Shown here: positions 13,401-26,800 of the stretch, in pieces
How positions within the stretch are numbered: the stretch's first letter is position 1
Layout of the letters: each line of letters starts with the position of its first letter
Origin: Plazaster borealis
Lineage: Eukaryota; Echinodermata; Asteroidea; Forcipulatida; Labidiasteridae
Assembly (NCBI GenBank): GCA_021014325.1
Contig: CM037472.1
Span: 26,575,539 to 26,639,538, forward strand
DNA: 64,000 nt
Reading direction: 5' to 3'
Notes under the pieces: generated by a model
What the model was told of the DNA's origin: nothing
Database searches by the model: none
Seen by the model: only the letters and a program-made list of their open reading frames with translations
Made by a program: the position numbers and the translations under genes

Positions 13401-16400
13401 TATATTTTTCTGTATTCCATGAGCGCGCGTGTGATAACGAATTTATCTTCATGCATTGGACGCAAACGCGCCACTTTTGAATTTTTGAACTTCTTATAAA
13501 AAGCGCAACACACAAGACGCAGGGTGTGATATGGGCTGTGCGATATAAGTTTATATCACACTCCTTGTTGCTATAGATCGACCAATCAAAATCGAGGATC
13601 CAAGCCTGCTTGAAGATAATAACAATTGTTGCACACTGTGATGTGGTCCACGGTGTTTTGCACACCGAGGTGGCAAATGGCCATTTGCCCCCGTTGAATG
13701 TACAAAACCCATAAACATCATCACAGCTTGCAACAGTTGTTTTGTTATACCATGGAAATAGATAGCAGGAAGGGGAAACAAACATTATGAATTGAAATAA
13801 ATTGCTTTATTTTTCTGTATTTCTTTTTTTTCTTAATTTATTGTTGAACATTTCATTTTGTTGTTTAGTTGAATTTTGCTTCACTGTTCCCTACAGCATT
13901 TCACACAGGAACATAAATCAATTTACCTAGTAACATACCAGGGTAATACAACCTCATACTTGGGGCTATTTATAATTGTACTAGGCGGTGGAAGCAACCA
14001 ACTGGTGCTGGGCACGATCAAGGTAATGTACCCCGTGGGGTACATCACTCATGTTCCCCTGAGGCATGTACATGCGTCTTTGTAACACATCAAGTGATTG
14101 GTTCTTGAACAATAAAATAGACTTTGAAATTTTTTACTGGAAAAGTTCTTTGCAAAATTAAAAATTCTTGACCCCATACAAGATTCCAGACCTGACGGAT
14201 TAAACCTGTATAATCTGCTTACTGAAACACAGAGTACATGCGCAGGATACAGAAAACTTTGTTGAATATATTATTTTATTTATTTTAGTTTTGTTTGTGG
14301 GAGAGACCTGGACAAGTTTGAATGATTTTGAGCGAGTGTTTTATTTATATTTGGTTGAGACAGAGCATGTGAAAAAGAAGCTAGACGATTATGCCCTGTC
14401 TGCACGGTTCAGTGGTAAACTGAAAATTCTTCGGAATGAGAAGCGGGAAGGGTTGATCCGGACACGCATCAACGGAGCCAAAGCGGCAACGGGGGATGTT
14501 CTGCTATGGTTGGATGCACACTGCGAGGTCGGAATTAACTGGTTAGCCCCACTGCTCACCCCAATAGCACTGAATAGGTAAGATGACATTTCTCGAGTAG
14601 AGTTAAAGGGATTTCCTGGACCTGATGTGTGTGGTAACACTATGGAAATTAGTAGGATTTGAATATAAATAACTATTCAAGTCTTGAAAATAATCACTTT
14701 GAGAGTTGTAGAGTCTCTAAACAATCTCTCACATCATCTTACAGTAGAAATCCTACGTACATGTAGGAGTTTTTCAAAAGATACTGATCAAAGATTGGAA
14801 AGTAAGGTATGAAAAAGTGTGGTTAACTAGAGAAACTTTTCAATTGTGATATCTTGTAATGTAATGATACCCATTTCAGGATTTTGTTCTATTGGTCATA
14901 ATTATACTGTTCAATGTACATGTGTATGTATACTGTATGCTGTGCGTTACATCCATACATATGTATCTTCCTGCACTTTTTTTACCAAAATGGAAGTATT
15001 TCATAGAAAAAAAACTCTTCTTTTTTTCTGAGACTCTGGTCTCAAAGAATCATATATAAATGGCTTTGTTGTTGTCTATTGCATGAGCCTCCAGCATTAA
15101 ACCATGTTATCTACACATACTATGGTACTATGTACATCTTCATGGATATGCATCTGCATAATAAACAGTTATATGCCCTAAGTCCACACAGTTTGTTCGT
15201 CCTTCTGCCATGCATTTTGTGTCAGTGCACATTTCTTATGCAGTCATGTGTAACAGTGGTTATGGACAGTTGCACACAGACACAAAGTGTAATGACTAGT
15301 TAATTATCTCCAACATGAGATATATCCGTGTAATTTTGGAGTCTTCAATAAAGGTATCATGGAGTAGCGATAGCACTCCACACTGATGACGTCACTTCAT
15401 GCTCAAAATACCCGGCTGTCAGACAACCATTCCACTACTTACGCAATCACCGTATCATCAACGCACCAAACTGCAGTAGTTATATATAAATGTAGTCAGT
15501 AAACATGGAACTTGGACATGTACGCACGCTACGTTAGTGAAATTTGACACGTTTGTCTTAGATCCAGGTACTTAGCTTTTTTTTTAAAACATTAGTGCGG
15601 AGTGCTATTACTGTGTCAGTCGGCTCAACAAAAGTGACACCTGTATTAAAAGACAAATTTTCACAGTTCTCACATTAGGGAAAAGATTGCCACCTCTTGA
15701 CAGCTCTCTTGTGAGCAGCCCTGTCCTTGTTTAGAGGGGAAGCCATGCCAGAAGTAAATTTCTGCACCATTTAACATAGGCTGCGGATGCTCCGAGCATA
15801 TAGCTGATTGTGTTTATGTAGCAACGGCTGAGGTGGATGAGGGGGTGGGTCGAGCACGTGGAGGAATCACTGACGAGAATGATCAAGCCTGGCTTTAAAC
15901 TCGGGAGATATTGATTTTAAAGAGGCAGAGTTCGCTCTATTTACCCTTTGGAAATTGACTTCAATCAATAACTGTTTGAGGGAATAAAACTGTATTCTCT
16001 TTCAATATAAATGTGTGCAAAAATCGTGGCCCAATTTCATAGAGCTGCTTAAGAAGAAAATATTGCTTAACAATTGTCTGCTTAGCAGAAATGAGCAAGA
16101 TACCAGTCACAATATTGTACATGTGACATAGCAGTTTGGCTGGTAATCTTTTCTGGAAGCATAATTTTGTTGCGCTTGGCTACTTTTTGTGCTTAAATGC
16201 AATGAACACGTTTGGTGATTGTCAAAGACCAGTATTCTGACTTGGTGTATCCCAACATATGCATAACATAACAAGCCTATGAAAATTTGGGCTCAATTGG
16301 TCATCGAAGTTGCAAGAAGATGTTGAAAGAAAAAACACCCTTGTTGTACAAATTTGTGTGCTTTCAGATAGGAATAAAAGGCTTCTTGCAAGAAGTCTTT

Positions 16401-17824
16401 TATCATTTTAGTGAGAAATTACCTCTTTCTCAAAAACTACGTTACCTAGAGGGAGTCGTTTCTCACAATGTTTGATACTATCAACAGCTCTCTGATGCTC
16501 GTTACCAAGTCAGTTTTTATGTTAATATATATTTGGAGTAATTACCAAACGTGTACAGTGCCTTTAAGCAGCTCTATGAAATTGGGCCCTGGCTTTAAAC
16601 TTGGGGAGAGATGATGGGAGATATTGATTTTAAAGAGGCAGAGTTCGCTCTATTTACTCTTTGGAAATTGACTTCAATCAATAAATGTTTGAGGGGATAA
16701 AATTGTATTCTCTTTCAACATAAATGTGTGCAAAAAACAAATTCAAATGACAGTTAGTAAAACAGATAAAATGGAAGGGCCATTTGTAAACAATATAAAC
16801 ATTTAAAATTTGTTCGTCTCCTTGGAGGACTATTTGTTGAATTCTAGGATATAAGGTGATCAGTTGACCCTTTTCCTTGCAGATTATTGACTCGATGTAC
16901 ATGTAGTGGCCCCTTGCACTGATTTCACGCGCAACTACTATCGGCCCACGGTCTGCCATTTAGGGAATCTTTTGGGACGTCTGCCCAATGGTCTGACATT
17001 GTTTATGTTTAAAAACTGGGTTTTTAAATGATATTTAAATTATTCATTTGGTGTGGGGTTTTGGGGGTGTTTTTTTTTTTTTTGGGGGGGGGGGGGTCTT
17101 CTGTATGCAAGCAAATTACCCTTATGGGACATAATTAAGATGAATTGAAATGAATTGAGTCAAATTGCATGTAAAGATATGGTGAGTGTGTAAACAAGTG
17201 CATCTCCGAAAATGCGAAGTACACAGTATATTGCACAGGGTTCATTGATTCCCAAAATGGTGCAACCAAGATTATTGTGATGATGATGTCAGGTGAATTG
17301 GGCCTGCACACGTAATGTACTCAACACTGTCTGAGGGTAGTCAAACAAAAAGCGTTGATGACTTCCTTTGAGATTTGATGGAGCGTGAAAATAAGGATTT
17401 AACATCAATGGTAAATTGCAAAAAATTCCCATAGGGCAACCATATTTTATAAATTGAAACATGTCTACTCTGCCCCTTCTCAAGTTTTGTACACTGTGTG
17501 TACATATTGTAATTTTGGTCCTAAAAAAAAGCTCTTATAAGGCCCCCCCCCAAAAAAAAACAAAAAAAAATTGAGCGTCCTTTTCCTGGGGGGGGGGGGG
17601 GGTTGGGGTGGGGTTTGTTTTTGGGGGGTTTTCAAGTTTTGTTGACATGGCAAAATATGAAATAAAGAATAAAGAAATCATCACAATCACTATAAAACAG
17701 AGGGGTAGTGTGAACTTGATGTTTTTAATTGTTTTGTTAAACCCATTTAACTCCTATATGACATTTTCTGTAAACAATTTTAAAAAACTAAGACGCAGTG
17801 TAGCCTAAGTTTGTATTTATGTAT

Positions 17825-17865
<41 letters not shown>

Positions 17866-20800
17866 TTTGAAAATAAATCAGGCAACATTACAGCGAACAA
17901 TAAAATTACATCAAAATTCATTTAGGAAAATATTGAATAGGGAAAAAAAACAGGAGAAAAAACATTCAGACATTGAATAGACAAACAGACCTGGAAACGA
18001 GATACACATGAGCAAAAAGACAAACACAGACGCACAACTGAAACCGAGATGCAGGCCTGAGGGATTGCCCAAAAAGCTGCCCCCATCAAAGAACTTATCT
18101 CGAGGCTCTCCCACTGCACCCACTCAGTGGAGAAAAAAATAAAAAATAAAAAAATCCCAAGACAAAACACACAAAAAAGAAGACAAAGACAAACACAACA
18201 AAAAAGAACAGGGGATGCAAAGGGGCAAGACAAAGCAAACAAGTCTGACAAAATTGAAACAGTAGGGGTTTTTTTCACACCTATTTGATGAACTTCTCAC
18301 AAGTTAGTTGGATTGTATAACAAAAATTGCAACTAATTTCATGACATCGCACATGTCTGCGCACATATTTGTGATTAATTTCACGACATTGCATACATAT
18401 GCACACATATTTGCAATATGCGATGTCCCTTTAGGGCCACCATAAATAGAAGTTACTCCTTCAAAAACCCATGATAGCACTGCATACCTTTAAAGGAGAA
18501 GGCGTCTGTTATTCAAGTGTAAATGTCCGTGTAGAATGAAAGCACTGCCCTGTAGGAGTGATGTTATTCGATGTATTTAATATCAGCACCAAGGAGGAGA
18601 AGTTTTAATAAAACAACACGTTAAGAGTGTTGCAGGTGTTGGCTACAGAGCTTGTTTTGCTTCTAAACAAAAGGTCTGATGGAATGTTTTCTCTGGACAG
18701 TAATGTTAGATTATTAAAGGTCAGTGTGGAGTGTTGATCTGTGTATGTTACAAACACTGGCCCACCACCTCTAAGAAGCATGTAGCACCAAACACATGAC
18801 CTTCAATCACTCTCACAATCTTGTCATCAATATTTAGGGAACATGATAAAGGAATGTAATTTAATATAAAGGGAAATCTAAGGGGTTTTTTTTGACAGTG
18901 ACTTCTTTTCCTGAATCCTTCAGGAAAGAGAAATGGATATTTCTTGAAAACAGTAATGAGCGTGATCCAAAACTGGTAAACATTTGATGAAAATTTGAGA
19001 ATTTCTCAAATTAATCAAAACAGTACTTCAAATAGCAGAGAAAGGTCCATATTTTACTAAACTAAAAAAAAAAAATTAAAAAAGAATTTGGGTAGGCACA
19101 CCGTGTCGTCGAAATTGCATGTACGTTTTTCCAGCGTGAGGGACGGACAAAAAGAACATAAAATATAATTAACTTTTGAACGTGAAAAGTTAACTATGCA
19201 CCCTTGATGGTTTTCATATATTTTACACATTGAAAGTATAAACCCTTTTAATATTTTATGATATTCTCATTCAATGTCATTTTTTTAACAGGGGTCTTGA
19301 AACCCAAAATGGTGTAATTTTGTCCGTCCCTCACGGACCAAATACAACTTTTTTTTCTCCAAGTTACTCAACTAATTTTTTTGTTTTTAAGAAGTACCCT
19401 ATCTATCGACAGACTACATCAACTTTCCAGAAATTAATATCACAAGTCACTGATACCTTGTGGGTCCTAGTTATTTCACTTTTTAAAAGTGAGGGACGGA
19501 CATTTCCGTCCCTCACATTACCCCAAAAACAGATAAAACAGGGTCTTACATCTCAAATTTATCAAATTTATAAATTATTTTGCTATAATCTTGTTACTTA
19601 TAGGACAAAGATTATCCCAATTGACTCCAATTATTTTCATAAAATGTTGAACATGTTTTATGACAATATGCAGTTCAGCATGTAATGTGATGGTAAGCAC
19701 TTGTCCGTCCCTCACGTCCGTCCCTCACGTCCGTCCCTCACTTAAAAAAGGGGTCATACATCTCAAACAAACCCGTTTTTACCCTCTTTTTTTGCTCAAA
19801 TCATATTATTTACACATGTAAATTTCAAAAATTATGTTCAAAGATAAACTTTATAAATATTGTTGATTTTATAAATTAGTCTCAATGTGTCCGTCCCTCA
19901 CAGGATATTTTGTCCGTCTATCACACATTTTTGAACAGCTCCCTCCACTTTCCTGAGTGTAACCGACTTGTAATTTTTGACATTTCATGAAGTGTTGCTA
20001 TTCATTGTTCATAATTACTGAGAAAACTTGATGACATTTTTCAAGTTTCAATAAAATATTTGAAATTGTATAGAATGGTAGGGTTTGTCAATTCTATTGA
20101 TGTTCGTCCCTCACGCATTAAAAACGACCCCTGCTTAAAATCTTAAAGTGAATTTCGCTAAATAATACATTGAGAGTGTGTATTAACATCATTAGCAAGT
20201 AAACATAAAGGTTCCATTCAGTTTTAATCTGCTATATTCACTAGGGAAAGGCATTTGTCTATTGATTTCCATTCCTCACGTGAGGGACGGAATTGGATCA
20301 CGCTCTAATGCATGCCAATAGTTTAGTGAAGTTAACATGTAACTTAAACATGTATTTTAATTCTTCATTCTTTCTAGTTGTTGCTGTTTAATGACTAGAA
20401 TGAATATGTCCAGGAGGAATGTTTAATTTTGCTAAATTTCGTGAAACTGAAAACGAAAGCATAAAAGCACAATGCAGTGACGTAACCAGAGAACCCTTGC
20501 ACCCCCCCCCATGAGATCAAAATAATGCACAAATGAATGGTTCGATACATTAATTAGGCCCCCCAAAAAAAAAATAAAAAAAGTTTAAAAAAATACACTC
20601 ATTAACAAAGAAAAACTTTAAAAAATAATAATTTATGTCTTTGCCCCCCCCAAAAAAAAACCCAAACAAACAACCCAAATGAAAATGTCTGGTCATGCCA
20701 GTGGCACAATGGCATTTCATAACAGAACAAGAAGACTCAGTTGTTTAGCATGTTCACAGTGGATTGGCATTGTTGTATCTCTCTTCTACCTGTCTAGTGG

Positions 20801-23800
20801 CACAGCCAAATGAAATGCTAGCACTAGCAGTGAGCATACTGTATAAGAAGAAAGACATTTTGCTACTTGTAGTTATGTAAGCAAACATGTCCCAGTGAAG
20901 TCGCGGCCAGAGATTGTACGGGTTAATACTTCTAGAAATATTACAAAAATGAGCTTTGGACATCATGTTCATATCTTGTATGTCCACCATGCAAAGTTTC
21001 AAATCCTCAGGGGTGTGACTTATCAGGATTTTCTCATAATCCCTTGAGCATTAAAATTGTCTTGAAAGGAGTAAAGCAGTCACCAAAGGGAGAAGAAAAT
21101 AGTCCACATTGTGCCCAAACCTGTAGTTTTGTATTTCTAATGATGCACAGAGTCCTTAAACCTGTAGACATTTGGGAGGTACATGAACAGGGTCTATAAT
21201 AATGGGCACCCAGGCCTACAAGCCATTTTTAAGAATGTTCACAATCATCCACTCTCATCCATGAATCCTACTTATACCATAAATCTTACCACGTTCTCTT
21301 TAACCTAATCCGTCAGAAATTCATTAAACTGTTGCGACAGGTTTCAGCTTCATTGTGATCAATGCATAGCCACTTGAGTCACGCTTTGCTAGAGGGTCCG
21401 CATGCAAAACTCAAAGAGTTTCTGGTCAACACAACAACAAGTTTGCTGAGCTGAAATGGGTCACCAGCTGATTCTCATTTGATGTTTATTGTTGTTCCCC
21501 GTTAATTTGTGCAAAGGTATTTTGTTGACTGATAATTTCTGCAAGCAACTATTTTAAATTTGGTCCCAGAAAACAGAAATTAATTCAGGGCGATTCACAC
21601 TTGTAGGCTTTAGAGTGGCAGTTCAGAACCTGGCCCCAATTTGCGAGTTAGATGTTGAATAATATCTCGTACAATGACTTGATTGGTCACAAGTGAATTC
21701 TTAAATTGGATTCTCGGTACTAAAGACAGTGTTGCTACGTCAGATGGTTTCGGAGCAAGCTTTTGTATAGCAACCCCCAGATTGGCAAAGCCTGGTACCA
21801 TTGTGCCATACACATTCATTCAGAATTGGGTATGGGTGTTTGTTGCTCTTACGTAACTACCTAAAAGTTTTCCCCGAACCATGTGACATAGCAACTGTGT
21901 CTTGGGGAGTTCAAATTTAAGCGGTAACTTGTGACTAAGCAAGTCATTGTAGCAGACATTGTTTTAAAAATGGCTTATTTCATAGAGCTGCTTCAGTGGA
22001 AAATTTTGCTTGATGATTTTATGCTAAGCACAAATTAGAAGAAAACCCAGTCACAGACATTACATGTGGAGTGGTGGTAAGCAAAATTGTTTTGTGTGGA
22101 GCTACATTTTGTGCTTCAGTAGCTCAACAAAATTGAGCTCTACACATATCTTTGTTTTATTTGGATTTGGTATTAAGGCTTCAATTTGATTTTTATGGAA
22201 AAGACATCTCACCTTAAAATTTTACAGTTCGAAAATTGACTATGTCAGTTGTCAAGGTGACATTAAAAAATTCAAATACAGGGTTTGTCAAGGTGTGAAA
22301 TCCAGATTTTGACCTCTATAATATGTGACAAAATCATTGCAATCAATTCCATTTTAAAAACGCACTAGTGCATCGCTTGTTTGTACTACGTACATCGTTC
22401 ACTCTTTGACAATATTACACCTCAAAGTCACCTAGATGTGTTTATTCACTTTTGGTTTATTCACCGTTTCAATCTCGTTGTTTCACAGGACAACAGCTGT
22501 GTGTCCCGTCATCGACGTTATCGACAACCAGAATTACAAAGTCTATCCACAAGGCACGGGAGATCAAGATAGGGGAGGCTTTGACTGGAGTCTGTACTGG
22601 AAACACTTTCCCATCCCAGAGTTTGAGCGAAAGAGAAGACGGTATGAGACGGAACCGTACAGGTGAGTTCAACACTTCTTAGCAGTCGTTTTTTCTCAGA
22701 TGGTGTTTGTACTTTTCTTGACAAGACTTCTTTTGGCTTTGCTGTCGAATGCGAAAGTGAGAAAAACAAGTTTGTTGATGTTTTGATGTTATGTGGCCTC
22801 AACACCACTTTATTAAAATTGAATTTAAAGGTAGGGTCATAGATTGGTAAATACTCCAAAAATGAATGACCATAAAAACTTACTTGGTGAGAAGCACTGC
22901 AGCTGTTGATGGTATAACTATTTGGAGAAAGGATTCCCTTCGAAGTAGTATGGTTTGGATAATTTTTCACCCAAAAACATTTGAATATGAGAAGCGATTC
23001 ATGCATAAATCGTTTCTCAGATTTCTGAGGGTTAGTGTCCATTCGCGCCAGTGGTGCGATTGGTACCCAGTAAACATGGATGGAATTGAAAATACCATGA
23101 CAGTTTTTTGCTGTTTTCTCAGCAAGTGGACACTAATCAGCTGAAACTTTCACATGTGGCTGTTATTGTATCTTTCTTTATAATCTTGCCTATAAATCAG
23201 CAATACGGTGATAAAACCAATCAATGACCCTACCTTTAAAGAAGAAAGTCCTGTTTCTTCACAACCAATCTTAATAATGCCAGACGACGACAGGTAAGTC
23301 TATTGTTCTCGGGAATTAGCGCATGCTCAGAACTACGTAAACAATGGAAATTTACCTGAAATGTCTGCTGCCACCTAGTGTTCCAAAGTGTCTCTTGTGT
23401 GTTGTTGTCTCTGGAAAGAAGCAGAGATGTAACTTTGGAATGTTTCAGATGTTTCACTGCTCAGAATGTACTGATCACAGCATCGGAAGATGTTACACTA
23501 CCAGTACTTATCAGAGCAGGCATGATGTTCTTCCTAAAGTCTGATTTCTGATTTGTTGGGCCCTCAGAAAGATTAGCAAAATTGTTATGAAATAGCCTGA
23601 AATTCTATTAAACTTTAAAGCCTATACCGTGTGTACATGTATGTCAGCCCTTGTACTCAATCAAATTTGCTTACTTTTTTTTCCAAGGGCCAGATATCCT
23701 GCCTGTCAGAGCCAACTAAATGCAAAAGATGTTACCGTTTGGTTTTTTTTTTGCACCCCCCCCCCTGATAGATTGCTATCATGCAAAGTTTAAAAACCTT

Positions 23801-26800
23801 TCTTTTTTGGTGTTTTGATATTGTTGTCGCTTGAAATACCAAATAATAATTTGCTGAAATTGTGATTTCCAAATGTTATACTCCCAGATCACCAGCTATG
23901 GCCGGCGGTCTGTTTGCCATGGACAGAGAGTTCTTCTTTGAGCTTGGAGCCTACGATGATGGCCTGGAAATCTGGGGCGGGGAAAACTTTGAACTTTCTT
24001 TCAAGGTATTGTAGACTCGACCATCCTGATGTTATTGGCCCATCAGGTTTCTATTATAGGGCTTGCTCTCATAGGCCGGCTTATTAACTGAGGTTGAAAA
24101 TATCCTTAAGTACTGCTCACGATAGACCTTATGCACATGACATCATCTGAGTAGGGCGCCCTCGTTTAGAGGTCAAAAGAAGGTTGCTCTTTGGCCCATC
24201 TGTTGTGCCGTGCGTACAAAGATGTGGATAAAAAGTCTTATCCCCTTAAGGTGATCCCCTTGCTGCCACTTCCCAGGGTGTATCGTAAACTTGGGTGTGA
24301 TCCCTGGCTACACGGCAGTTTGTGGTTGAATGGCTTCTGACTGGGACCCCCCGAACAAAGATATTGACAAAATAGGGAGACCGCCAACATAGGGCTAGAT
24401 AGCTCAGTTGGTAGAGCGCTGGCACGTTAATCCAAAGGTTGTTGGTTCAAAACCTCACTCTAGTCAACTTTTTTTTGTTCAACCCCAAATCAGATGTGGA
24501 TTTGCACGTTTCATCATCATTTTACCTCTAAGATGGCGGCGTAGTGATGTCATTGCATAAGGTCCATTGCCGACACTCTTGCAAAAACATGACCTACATG
24601 TACATTGTACATTCCATGGTGGATTACTGTTAACTGCCTCCGTCCATTACAGTCCAAAAGCATATCTCAAAACCCAAACCTAGTTGGTGACATACAAGGT
24701 CCCAACTTCATAGAGCTGCTTAATCGGAAAATGTAACTAAGCACAAAAACAATTTTGCTCACCAGAATAACACCTCAGAGAGAAAACAAATATCATTCTG
24801 TTTTTTTGTCTCCAGGGCAACATTGCATGTTATGGTAATAATAGTATGATCATTTTGATGTATGAAAAATATTTCAAAGTGCTTGTATTATTCTTCAACA
24901 GGTTTTGAATGGTTTGTAGAATGCAGGCTTGAAACCTCACAGAGGCAACAGAAGCACTTGTCTCTATGCCCCTGGTCATTGCCTTGGTGCCCCTTGGAAT
25001 GTTAAAGTAGAATGTGTACATTTCTTTCATAGAGGTGCCCCTAAAAACAATGCAAGGCAGTATTCGAACTGGCGGCTACAGCTATGGCTGAGACTGTTGC
25101 TAAGGGTGTTGCTAAGGATGTACTATACTTCAACGCATGATGACGCGGATATCTAGCCGTAGCTGTAGCCGCCAATTCAGACATGGCCTTAAACTGCCTT
25201 GCCCTTAAAGGAACCAAGGATCAGGCCCGTGAGTGAGACCTGTTGGGTTACAAGGTGCTGTGGCGAAATCCAAACCATACTGTACCAGAAACGCCAGTTA
25301 CAAGTCACCTTGATTACATTTCTTACATTCAGTATTTGACTATTTTGCTATTTATACCTGTTTACATGTGTTGTGTTGTCATTTAGCCTTCGAGAAAGAC
25401 TCTGCTAAGGTCGAAACATCAGGCCACTAACTATTTTTGACATTTATACCATAGATACTTTGGGTTGGTAAGCAGTTTGCAACAGCTAATTCTATTTTCT
25501 TAGTCAGTACTTTAGTTAAATTCCTATCCTTCAGATCTGGATGTGTGGTGGATCCCTCATCTGGGTCCCTTGCTCCCGTGTGGGACATATCTATAGAATC
25601 CTCGGCAGGGTACCGTACTCAGCTCCAAACGGGAACATGGCAGTATTAAGTGAAATGGTAAGATAGTGAATTCCTAATGTTCAGGGTGTAATCTAACCGG
25701 TGATGTTTTTTTGTTTTGTTTTTATCTTTGTTCATTCCATGCGGTCAGCTGTGGATGTGTGGGGGATCCCTTTTGTGGATACCGTGTTCCCGTGTTGGTC
25801 ACGTGTATCGGATTCACGGTAAGGTACCCTATTCAGCTCCTGGTGGAAGCATGATGATGCTTAGCGAGAGGGTAAGATGGTCCCCACTCTCAGTGGGTCG
25901 ATTTCTCTCTCCTCTGGTGGATGGATTTCTCTAACCCTTCCTCCTACTTGGTTTAAGTTTCCCGGAGTGTTAGTTTTTGTTTTTTCATCTTTTTCCTGGA
26001 TTTCTTCCTGCTGTGCTAGAAATAATGACGATCTAATTCCGAAGATTGTGCCTGCCGTACTTTTTGTTTATGAGATGATTGTTTGGTTCAGATGTGATGA
26101 TCATTCCAACTCTAATAACAATCCTGGTCAAATCTCGCTGCCCCCCGCAACTCACCAGGTCCCCCCACCCCTGGTTTCCCCCACTCCCATCAGTGTTGGT
26201 TCTCTCATCAACATTGTGGGGGAGCGGGGGAACGTGGAGGGTATTTTTTTTTTTTTTCAGTTGTGCCAATCATTTTTGTTGTGAATGTCTGAATTTTCTT
26301 TTAGTTTATTTTTAAAGCCTGGATTGAATTTTTTGACAAACTCAGGAGTGGGGGGTGTGTGTTTATTGCTGCGTGTTCCAACCATTTAGGACCAAATTGT
26401 AGGTATGGGAAAGTTTGACGGAAGACTTGAAGACACTGGATGGAAGAAATCTCACTGGGTTATTTTTCTTGGTAATTCTGGGCATGGGCAGAATGGATTA
26501 TACCTGGTTAGTCTGCAGCCACGTTGTATCCCCAAAAAGTCTCTCTTTTAAACATTTCTAGTTTGCTCAAAAAATTTTTTTAAAAAATGTCCGAGCAGCT
26601 TAACATCCCCATTTCAAGTGATGCCCTTTGTTGGTGAATTCTCACAAATGTTTATGTTAGATTATTGGACTATTTGCTACTAATTCTGAACACTCCTTAT
26701 AGCATCTGCTGAGGGACATTTGCTTTTTCGTTTTGGTGTGTGTGTTGAATGGCTGTTTATATTGCTAATTCTGTACAGTTGATTCCTGGTTAAACTGCGG

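Larger units (their letters stand above)
15889..16738. repeat. Direct duplication flanking nested elements
   Basis: A segment of about 137 bp (15889-16025: CTGGCTTTAAACTCGGGAGA to GTGTGCAAAAA) recurs at 16589-16738 with few changes. Between the copies lie inverted-repeat B1 and, inside it, MITE A2. Confidence 0.75.

Noticed and set aside
13231..13785. 184-codon minus-strand open frame
   Set aside because: It spans a hairpin element and shows no protein family features; it falls inside a GALNT7 intron.
14291..14363. Upstream extension of the GALNT7 exon at 14364
   Set aside because: The phase from the previous exon requires an acceptor at 14363, and the extended sequence has no family match.
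24392..24465. Functional tRNA gene
   Set aside because: Box-like words are present, but the acceptor ends do not pair, the B box is mutated, and related copies recur in SINE context.
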